Assembly: GCA_029862935.1 (NCBI GenBank)
Contig: JAOTWK010000064.1
Span: 1-11,946, forward strand
DNA length: 11,946 nucleotides
Source: Gemmatimonadota bacterium
GTDB taxonomy: Bacteria > Gemmatimonadota > Gemmatimonadetes > Gemmatimonadales > GWC2-71-9
Reading direction: 5' to 3'
The notes below the pieces were generated by a model. The model was not told the origin of the DNA. It did no database searches and saw only the letters and a list, made by a program, of their open reading frames with translations. Made by a program: the position numbers and the translations under genes. This document shows positions 6,642 to 11,946 of the stretch, piece by piece (positions within the stretch are counted from its first letter, which is position 1; the number at the start of each line of letters is the position of its first letter).

Positions 6642-7259
6642 ATGGCGGCGAGGGGAATGCGAAACAGCATGATGGAACCTGCGCTAGCGCTGATGGACTT
6701 CAGCAGCATCGCGGTCGGGATCGAAGCGGCCGATGCGATGATCAAGCGCGCCGAGATCGACGACATCAGGGCCGGCACGGTGCAGCCCGGTCGGTACCTG
6801 GTGCTCATCGCCGGAACGGTAGCCGAAGTGCAAGAGTCCGTCTCGGCAGGCCGCGAGGTCGGTGGTGACGCCGTGCTCGATTACGTCTTCCTCCCGCACG
6901 TGCATCCCGACGTCGTGCAGGCGATCGGCGGGGGCCGCGTGCCCGACGTGACGGACGCGCTCGGGATCGTCGAGACGGCGACGGTTGCCGCAGCTATTCA
7001 GGCTGCCGATTCAGGCGTCAAGGGAGCCGATGTGCGCCTCGTCGAAGTGCGTCTGGCAGACGGACTGGGAGGCAAGGGCATCGTCCTGTATGCGGGCCTG
7101 GTTGCGGATGTCGAAGCGGCCGTCGAAATCGGCGTGGATGTTTTGGACCCTCCGAGTCGGCTGGTTCGCAAAGTGGTGATTCCCCAATTGCATCCAGACA
7201 TGTGGGGCAATGTTTCGGACGCGACACGGTTCAGCACGCGGGTCTTGGAGCGACTGTGA
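6642..7259 (+). CDS. BMC-T shell protein, tandem-domain trimer (second copy)
   Basis: 205 residues with two BMC domains (about 14-92 and 106-188). Domain one reads ALALMDFSSIAVGIEAADAM in part, then GRYLVLIAGTVAEVQESV (50-67); domain two has ALGIVETATVAAAIQAAD (106-123) and GKGIVLYAGLVADVEAAVE (144-162). The arrangement is unpermuted and resembles, from memory, Haliangium ochraceum BMC-T1, a single-layer trimer. It is thus distinct from the stacked-type BMC-T at 3755. The start is uncertain: ATG 6642 is 7 bases after the dehydrogenase stop, but ATG 6657, 6669 and 6672 are also possible, and the nearby AGGGGA (6651-6656) does not sit at an ideal distance from any of them. A GTGA overlap joins it to the next BMC-P gene. 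Confidence 0.9.
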   Translation: MAARGMRNSMMEPALALMDFSSIAVGIEAADAMIKRAEIDDIRAGTVQPGRYLVLIAGTVAEVQESVSAGREVGGDAVLDYVFLPHVHPDVVQAIGGGRVPDVTDALGIVETATVAAAIQAADSGVKGADVRLVEVRLADGLGGKGIVLYAGLVADVEAAVEIGVDVLDPPSRLVRKVVIPQLHPDMWGNVSDATRFSTRVLERL

Positions 7260-7585
7260 AGTTTGCGCGCGTGATCGGAACGATCGTCGCCACTCGCAAG
7301 TACGAGGGGCTCGAAGGGGTCAAGCTCCTCGCCGTGCAGCCCCTCGACCAGGACCAGCGGCCGCGCGGCGACGCGCAGGTTGCGGCCGACGCCACCCAGC
7401 AAGCGGGCCCCGGACACCTCGTGTTCGTGGTCGGCAGTCGCGAAGCGGCCCAGGCCCTCCCTGAGGTCTTTGTACCGGTGGATCTCGCCATCACGGGAAT
7501 CGTCGACATCGTGGGCATTGATCGCGGAGCGGACCCCAACGGTCACACGGCAGCGGTGTGGCAACGCCCGTACGGAGACGGTTGA
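7256..7585 (+). CDS. BMC-P pentameric shell protein (EutN/CcmL family), copy 2
   Basis: 109 residues. The EutN/CcmL pattern is seen in ARVIGTIVATRKYEGLEG (4-21), KLLAVQPLD (23-31), AADATQQAGPGHLVFVVGSRE (split at 43-63) and the closing LAITGIVDIVGID (77-89). It diverges from the other two copies in the loop after the fourth strand: VVGSREAAQALPE lacks the usual (S/G)AR residues. It also carries about 20 extra C-terminal residues (about 90-109). The start is GTG 7256, overlapping the BMC-T stop as GTGA, with GGAG (7247-7250) at 5-base spacing; the frame is open further upstream, but those residues do not fit the family. It probably makes a vertex pentamer of its own; mixing with the other copies is possible but not indicated. 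Confidence 0.9.
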   Translation: MKFARVIGTIVATRKYEGLEGVKLLAVQPLDQDQRPRGDAQVAADATQQAGPGHLVFVVGSREAAQALPEVFVPVDLAITGIVDIVGIDRGADPNGHTAAVWQRPYGDG

Positions 7586-7587
7586 CC

Positions 7588-7860
7588 GTGTACATCGGCA
7601 AGGTCATCGGCTCCGTGGTCGCCACCATCAAGATCTCCCATCTGGAAGGCCGGCGCCTTCTGCTGGTCAACCAGTTGGGACTCGACGGACAGGAATCCGA
7701 TGACTACGACATCGCCGTCGACGTGGCGCAAGCGGGGCCCGGCGATACGGTCCTGGTGTTGGACGAGGGAAACGGCGCTCGACAGATCCTCCAGCTCGAT
7801 CCGGGTGCTGTTCGGGCTGTGATCGTGGGTGTGGTAGACGAAGTCGCACTCCGACAGTAG
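7588..7860 (+). CDS. BMC-P pentameric shell protein (EutN/CcmL family), copy 3
   Basis: 90 residues, close to the minimal EutN/CcmL length. MYIGKVIGSVVATIK opens the fold, followed by GRRLLLVNQL (21-30), a glycine-rich turn and the canonical loop LVLDEGNGARQIL (56-68), then AVIVGVVDEV (77-86). Of the three BMC-P copies, this one carries the loop most like CcmL/EutN (DEGNxAR). GTG 7588 is 2 bases after the previous stop, with GGAG (7574-7577) 10 bases upstream. A TTG at 7582 and a GTG at 7558 are in frame, but the family starts at M-Y-I-G-K. It is the last gene of the BMC cluster and is followed by a strong stem-loop. Confidence 0.92.
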   Translation: MYIGKVIGSVVATIKISHLEGRRLLLVNQLGLDGQESDDYDIAVDVAQAGPGDTVLVLDEGNGARQILQLDPGAVRAVIVGVVDEVALRQ

Positions 7861-8000
7861 CGTCGGGCCGCCCCGGTCGATCCTGTCCGCTTGCGACCGC
7901 TGCGGCCAACCCGTATCTCCTACGCACGCCTGCAGACGTTGGCACGGTGCCACCGGGCCGGACGGCTGGCCCTCGGTTCACACCAGTAGTGAGAGAGCGT
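7861..8000. other. Intergenic region after the BMC operon
   Basis: 140 bases without a supported gene. The left part holds the stem-loop listed separately. Further right, TTGCGA (7891-7896) and TATCTC (7914-7919) are spaced 17 bases apart, a weak promoter candidate (4 of 6 and 3 of 6 matches). A 13-base near-palindrome TGGCACGGTGCCA (7940-7952) could be a regulator site for the thioesterase gene. A frame open from GTG 7947 into the thioesterase is unlikely to be used. Confidence 0.35.
7866..7907 (+). terminator. Strong stem-loop at the 3' end of the BMC operon
   Basis: GGCCGC (7866-7871) pairs with GCGGCC (7902-7907), and the inner CGGTCG (7874-7879) pairs with CGACCG (7894-7899). A 2x2 internal loop separates the stems, and a 14-base apical loop closes them. 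That gives twelve base pairs, mostly G-C, starting 5 bases after the last BMC-P stop. No T-run follows, so termination may be inefficient or Rho-assisted, or the structure may only protect the message end. It marks the operon boundary by position. Confidence 0.5.
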
Positions 8001-8429
8001 ATGCCCGACAACCTCGTAACCGAGCTCGAGTTTCGCGTGCGTTATGCCGAAACCGATCAAATGGGGATCGCGCATCACTCCCATTACCTCGTGTGGTGTG
8101 AGCAGGCCCGCACCGATCACATGCGACAACTCGGCGTGAGCTATCGCGCCCTGGAGGAGGGAGGACTCCGATTGCCGGTGGTCGACGCGCGCGTGCGGTA
8201 CCGCCAGCCGGCGCGCTACGACGACCTCCTGCGCGTGAGCTGTTGGGTGCGCGAGGCGGCGAGCCGAAGAGTCACCTTCGGGTACGCCGTGCACCATGCG
8301 GAGACCGGACAGCTCCTGGCGACGGCACAAACCTCGTTGATCGCGGTAGATTCAACGCATGCCCTCACGACGATCCCCCGCGACGTGCGTGCGACACTGG
8401 TGCCGACGCCGGATCCCGTTCGCCTGTAG
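8001..8429 (+). CDS. YbgC/FadM-like acyl-CoA thioesterase (4HBT hotdog fold)
   Basis: 142 residues, the normal size for a single hotdog domain. The active-site region RYAETDQMGIAHHSHYLVW starts at residue 14, with Asp19 at the catalytic position and His26 where the family has 'YH' or 'HH'. EQAR (34-37) and the LRLPVVDARVRYRQPARYDD stretch (56-75) follow the YbgC pattern. These enzymes hydrolyse short- or medium-chain acyl-CoA to free CoA and acid in the cytoplasm. There is no N-terminal extension, so no sign of targeting to the BMC. ATG 8001 is preferred over the upstream GTG 7947 because the domain starts there and a weak purine run (GAGAGAG, 7991-7997) precedes it. Its last 71 bases overlap the next gene if that gene uses ATG 8359. 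The substrate is unknown. Confidence 0.85.
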   Translation: MPDNLVTELEFRVRYAETDQMGIAHHSHYLVWCEQARTDHMRQLGVSYRALEEGGLRLPVVDARVRYRQPARYDDLLRVSCWVREAASRRVTFGYAVHHAETGQLLATAQTSLIAVDSTHALTTIPRDVRATLVPTPDPVRL

Positions 8430-10440
8430 CCTCGCGGGGTTGCTCGCCGCCGCGCAGCCGGTGGGAGGACTCGCGCAAGATGAGGCCATCGTCAATCAGC
8501 TGGCGAATGTGCTGGCCGCCGAAGATGCCCGTCGGTTCGATCCCCCACTGTTTACCGAAGCTGCGAGGTTTCCCGATCCGCTCGTGCGGGGGCGGGCGGC
8601 GCTGGCCATGGGGAGAATCGGAGACACCACCGCGCTCGGGACATTGCTCGAGTTGTTGACGGACGAAGACAGCCTCGTGCAGGAGGACGCAGCGTTCGCA
8701 CTGGGACTGCTGCGGAGTCCTGCGGTGCTCGTCCCACTGCGCGAGCGCACGCTGCAAATCCTTCGAGCCGGCAGTCGCAGCACCGCTGTCGAGGCGGTCA
8801 CCGCCATCGCCAAGATCGGCGGTGCCGACGCGGCGACCGTCATCGATGACGTCGTGCGCCAGGCGTCGGGAGCCATTCAGTCGGGAGACGATCTCCCCGT
8901 GGCACTGCAGGCCGTCGGGGAAGCGTGGCGGTTGGGGGCGGATGCGCCGATCGCTGCGCTCGTACAGGTGGCGCAATCGGGCAGTCCAGCGTTCCGTCGC
9001 CGCGCGGTCTACTCGCTCACCAGGCTACGTTCACCCGAGGCCGGTACCGTGTTGCGGGACGCCGCCACGGACTCGGTGGTCGAGCTCCGCCAGTGGGCCG
9101 CTCGGGCGCTCACCGCACAGTATGTGGACACGGCAGGGCTCGGGCGCGACGCAGTGGCCCCCATCCTGAGCCGGTTGGTGGACGACGATGATCCCGGCGT
9201 GCGCATCAACGCGCTTCGCTCGCTCGCGACCTATGCGGATTCGAGGCTGGCGCAGGTGGCGCTCGATCACACGACCGACCCCGAGCCAAACGTACGGGTT
9301 GAGGCCCTCGCCGCCCTCGGTCGGTTGGAATCGGTGCTCGCGCAACCCGTGCTGCTCGAGCACGTGAACGGACGGCTGTTGGCGCTGCGCACCCAAGCGC
9401 TTCTCAGTCTGGCCCGGCTCGATCGCAACGCGGCGCTACGGCAGGCCGCCGCCTGGATCATCGGCCCGGATCCCCGCTTGCGCATGAGCGGCGCCGATGC
9501 CCTAGGCCTCATTGGGGGTGACACGGCGTTGACGTGGCTCGAGATGCTGCTTGAGGATCGCGACGGGAGAGTGGCGGCTCGTGCGTTCGGCGCCCTGTCA
9601 GACGCTGATAGTCTGTGGGCGCGAGACTGGGCGCCAGACTTGGCGTTGCACCGCGACCCGGTCGTGCGTGCACTCGCCGTGCAAGTGTTGGGGACCTATC
9701 CACTCCCCGCGCACTTGGACGCATTGATCACGTCTTACGACATCGCGCAGGGGGACTTGATCCCGGACGCGCGCATCGCGGTGGTCAAGACTTTGGGGCG
9801 CATTGCCGAGCTCGGCTCCCTGCAGGAGTTCGCGATCGAAGACCAGTTTCTCCAGCGGTTTCCCTCGTGCGACGACTATCTCGTCCGGCAAGCCGCCGAG
9901 ACGCACCTACCACTCGCTGCCCGTCGGTGGGGCCCTGCCTTTCCCGTCGAGACCGGCCGAGAAATCGGTGATTACCGGGACATCGCTCGCCGTCTGCTCG
10001 TCCCCGCAGCACAGGGCGATGTGCCCCAGCTCGTCATCGAGACGGATCGTGGCGAAATCGTGATTCGTCTGTTCACCGCTGATGCACCGCTCACCGTAAA
10101 CGCGATCCTCGAGCTCGTCGATCGCCGCTATTTCGACGGCGGAACGTGGCATCGTGTCGTCCCCAACTTCGTGATTCAAGACGGTGATCCCCGAGGCGAT
10201 GGATGGGGTGGCCCCGGATTCGTCCTACGCGACGAGATCAATCGAAAGCGCTACGGCACCGGGACCGTGGGCATGGCGCTTTCGGGCCCCGACACGGGTG
10301 GCAGTCAGTTCTTCATCACGCATGCGCCACAGCCGCACCTCGACGGCACCTATACGGTGATCGGTCAAGTGGAGCAGGGCCTCGACGTCGTCGATCGGAT
10401 CATGCAAAGCGACCGCATCAGGGTCGTTCGGAGGCGGTGA
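8359..10440 (+). CDS. Secreted HEAT-repeat protein with C-terminal cyclophilin peptidyl-prolyl isomerase domain
   Basis: 693 residues. A basic N-terminus and hydrophobic segment (IPFACSLAGLLAAAQPVGG, about 19-37) ending GLAQ form a signal peptide. Residues about 45-530 are a chain of HEAT-like helical repeats (recurring 'A..ALG.I.D..A...L..LL.D.D..V'). A cyclophilin domain runs from about 557 to the end: WHRVVPNFVIQDGDP (597-611, catalytic Arg599), GPDTGGSQFFIT (643-654, Gln650, Phe652) and PHLDGTYTVIG (659-669). The expected role is proline isomerisation and folding or assembly of exported proteins in the periplasm, with the repeats as a binding platform. ATG 8359 overlaps the thioesterase by 71 bases. 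GTG 8389 gives a shorter, more usual signal peptide and 41 bases of overlap; neither has a ribosome binding site. The next gene starts 2 bases later. Confidence 0.88.
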   Translation: MPSRRSPATCVRHWCRRRIPFACSLAGLLAAAQPVGGLAQDEAIVNQLANVLAAEDARRFDPPLFTEAARFPDPLVRGRAALAMGRIGDTTALGTLLELLTDEDSLVQEDAAFALGLLRSPAVLVPLRERTLQILRAGSRSTAVEAVTAIAKIGGADAATVIDDVVRQASGAIQSGDDLPVALQAVGEAWRLGADAPIAALVQVAQSGSPAFRRRAVYSLTRLRSPEAGTVLRDAATDSVVELRQWAARALTAQYVDTAGLGRDAVAPILSRLVDDDDPGVRINALRSLATYADSRLAQVALDHTTDPEPNVRVEALAALGRLESVLAQPVLLEHVNGRLLALRTQALLSLARLDRNAALRQAAAWIIGPDPRLRMSGADALGLIGGDTALTWLEMLLEDRDGRVAARAFGALSDADSLWARDWAPDLALHRDPVVRALAVQVLGTYPLPAHLDALITSYDIAQGDLIPDARIAVVKTLGRIAELGSLQEFAIEDQFLQRFPSCDDYLVRQAAETHLPLAARRWGPAFPVETGREIGDYRDIARRLLVPAAQGDVPQLVIETDRGEIVIRLFTADAPLTVNAILELVDRRYFDGGTWHRVVPNFVIQDGDPRGDGWGGPGFVLRDEINRKRYGTGTVGMALSGPDTGGSQFFITHAPQPHLDGTYTVIGQVEQGLDVVDRIMQSDRIRVVRRR

Positions 10441-10442
10441 CA

Positions 10443-11946
10443 GTGCGGGGTCGGCTGACCTGGTGTGCCCTGACGTGCAGTCTGGTTGGACTGGCAGCAC
10501 CGACCACCGCGCAACTGGGGTACTTCGGCCAAAACAAAGTGCAGTACCGCACGTTCGATTGGCAGGTGCTCCGCGGTGCGCACGTCGATTTGTACTTCTA
10601 TCCCGAGGAGCGTGAACTCGCCTCGTTGGCGCTCGCGCATGCCGAAGAGAGCTTCCACGCGTTGGAGCGCAAGTTCGGTCACACCCCACACCGACGCATT
10701 CCGCTCATCGTGTACGCACTGCACGCCGACTTCGAGCAGACGAACATTCTCCCCTTCATCCCGCCCGAGGGGATCCTCGGCGTCACCGAGTTCCTCAAGC
10801 GACGCGTCGCCGTGCCCTTCAACGGGAACTACCACGAGTTCCGCCATACACTGCGTCACGAGATGGTGCACGCGTTCCAGCTCAGCGTGATGGCGGACGT
10901 CCGCGTGCGGTTCTCACGCACGACGTTGCCTCCGCTGCCCTTGTGGTGGTCGGAGGGACTCGCGGAGCTCTGGTCGGCAGGAGAGGATGCGCTCGACGAG
11001 ACGGTCATCCGCGACGTGACCGTGTCGGGCCGCATGCCGCGCCTCAGAGGGCTCGCGTTCGTCGTCAACCCAGTTATTTACCCCATTGGCGGCGCGATCC
11101 ACCGGTGGCTCGCCGAGCGGTTTGGTGACTGGCGGGTGCAGGTCTTCTATCGCGACCTGTGGAAGTATCGCTCGTTCGAGCAGGCGATCGTGGCGGTGTA
11201 TGGCGTGCCGATCGAGACGCTGGAAGATGAGCTGCACTATCACTTCCAGCAGAAGTACTACCCCGGGGTCGCCGACCGGGCCCCGCTCAACATCGCCGCC
11301 CAGACGCTGGCGGAGATCGCGGTCAAACCCCTTGCCTATCGGCTCCCGGACGATTCCCTCACGCGGTATCTGTTTCTCTCGCCGCGCTCCGGATACATGA
11401 ACATCTATTCGGACCGGTTGAGCACACCGGGGCGACGGGCCATCGAGGTCAAAGGCGAGCGCTCCGAGCAGTTCGAGTCGTTCCACTCGTCGGCGTCTCG
11501 TCTCGACGTGCGCGACGGCGTCCTGGTGTTCTCCAGCCGCTACCTCGATCGCGATGCACTGTTCTTCTGGGATCTCCGAAAGGAGCGCGTGACCGGACGC
11601 TATCAATTCCCGGAGCTGGTCTCGATTCTCTCCCCGACCTGGGCGCCCGACGGCGAGAGCATTCTGTTCAGCGGGCTTACGACGTCAGGGTATTCGGATC
11701 TCTATCGGCTGTGGATCGACGACAAACGGCTCGAACCGCTGACGCGCGACCGGTTCCAAGACACCGACCCCAGCGTCAGTCCCGATGGGAGCCATGTGGT
11801 ATTTGCCTCGGACCGGACCAACCACGGGCCTGACGGAGCGATCAATCTGTTTGTGCTCGACCTCGAAACGAGAGGCGTGCGTCACCTCACGTACGGACCG
11901 TGGCGCGATCAGGGTCCGCGATGGGCGGCGAACGGCAGAGTGTATT
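10443..11946 (+). CDS. Secreted gluzincin-type (peptidase MA-like) protein with TolB-like propeller, 3' truncated by window end
   Basis: The frame stays open from GTG 10443 to the window edge (501 complete codons), so the protein is incomplete here. GGAGG (10430-10434) lies 8 bases upstream. Residues 1-23 form a signal peptide (core LVGLAAPTTA, cleavage likely before Gln24). The first domain has the zinc motif HEMVH (139-143) and a downstream WWSEGLAE (168-175), giving the third ligand pattern of peptidase MA-like gluzincins. From about residue 350, TolB/WD40-like blades appear: SPTWAPDGESILFSG, DPSVSPDGSHVVFASDR and DQGPRWAANGRV. Such fusions are common in Gemmatimonadota and relatives, but their substrates are unknown. 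Metal ligands look intact, so peptidase activity is plausible. Coupling to the cyclophilin gene (2-base gap) suggests shared envelope work. Confidence 0.88.
   Translation, partial: MRGRLTWCALTCSLVGLAAPTTAQLGYFGQNKVQYRTFDWQVLRGAHVDLYFYPEERELASLALAHAEESFHALERKFGHTPHRRIPLIVYALHADFEQTNILPFIPPEGILGVTEFLKRRVAVPFNGNYHEFRHTLRHEMVHAFQLSVMADVRVRFSRTTLPPLPLWWSEGLAELWSAGEDALDETVIRDVTVSGRMPRLRGLAFVVNPVIYPIGGAIHRWLAERFGDWRVQVFYRDLWKYRSFEQAIVAVYGVPIETLEDELHYHFQQKYYPGVADRAPLNIAAQTLAEIAVKPLAYRLPDDSLTRYLFLSPRSGYMNIYSDRLSTPGRRAIEVKGERSEQFESFHSSASRLDVRDGVLVFSSRYLDRDALFFWDLRKERVTGRYQFPELVSILSPTWAPDGESILFSGLTTSGYSDLYRLWIDDKRLEPLTRDRFQDTDPSVSPDGSHVVFASDRTNHGPDGAINLFVLDLETRGVRHLTYGPWRDQGPRWAANGRVY

Noticed and set aside
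4556..6808. A 750-codon open frame on the minus strand
   Set aside because: It lies antisense to BMC-H, BMC-P, the aldehyde dehydrogenase and BMC-T, all with clear family motifs. Its composition (runs rich in Arg, His and Ser) matches a GC-driven shadow frame, and no domain is recognisable.
7558..7587. Upstream in-frame GTG/TTG starts for the third BMC-P gene
   Set aside because: They would add residues before the conserved MYIGK start of the family and overlap the previous gene's coding end with no better ribosome binding site.
1..11946. CRISPR arrays, tRNA/rRNA genes, insertion sequences or attachment sites
   Set aside because: No regularly spaced direct repeats, transposase-like proteins, terminal inverted repeats or tRNA-like clover-leaf sequence was seen on either strand.

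Overview
The window is high-GC DNA with tightly packed, often overlapping genes and frequent GTG/TTG starts. It looks like a Gram-negative bacterium, probably from the Gemmatimonadota. The basis is a DUF5683-type exported protein, an LpxH-like lipid A hydrolase, a HEAT-repeat/cyclophilin fusion and a gluzincin/TolB-propeller protein. The phylum assignment is inference, since there is no rRNA or other phylogenetic marker here.

Left flank (1-1282): the last codons of an upstream gene (perhaps a lipid kinase), a small exported DUF5683 protein on +, and a convergent LpxH-like metallophosphoesterase on -. The latter may be leaderless.

Core (1283-7907): a divergent promoter region and then one apparent operon that encodes a bacterial microcompartment (BMC). 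The order is a TetR regulator, an RpiB-like sugar-phosphate isomerase with an N-terminal targeting extension, a deoxyribose-phosphate aldolase (DeoC/DERA) with an N-terminal helix, a BMC-T double-layer-type trimer, BMC-H, BMC-P, a CoA-acylating aldehyde dehydrogenase (PduP/EutE type) with an N-terminal helix, a second BMC-T, and two more BMC-P pentamers. Neighbours overlap or are a few bases apart, except around BMC-H, which has 46- and 114-base gaps, the second with a perfect 9-bp hairpin. A strong stem-loop follows the last BMC-P. The gene set matches the 'sugar phosphate utilizing' (SPU) BMC class, and the shell proteins resemble those of Haliangium ochraceum as I remember them. Inferred chemistry: DERA splits 2-deoxyribose-5-phosphate into glyceraldehyde-3-phosphate and acetaldehyde inside the shell, and the aldehyde dehydrogenase converts acetaldehyde to acetyl-CoA with NAD+ and CoA. 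The role of the RpiB-like protein is open, because both catalytic-base positions known in RpiB enzymes are changed. No PduL/Pta, alcohol dehydrogenase or kinase lies in the window, so cofactor recycling is unexplained.

Right flank (8001-11946): a YbgC/FadM-like hotdog thioesterase, a secreted HEAT-repeat/cyclophilin fusion overlapping its 3' end, and a secreted HExxH metallopeptidase-like protein with a TolB-type propeller that runs off the window. They are probably a separate, envelope-related unit. The thioesterase could conceivably serve the BMC by releasing CoA, but nothing direct shows this.
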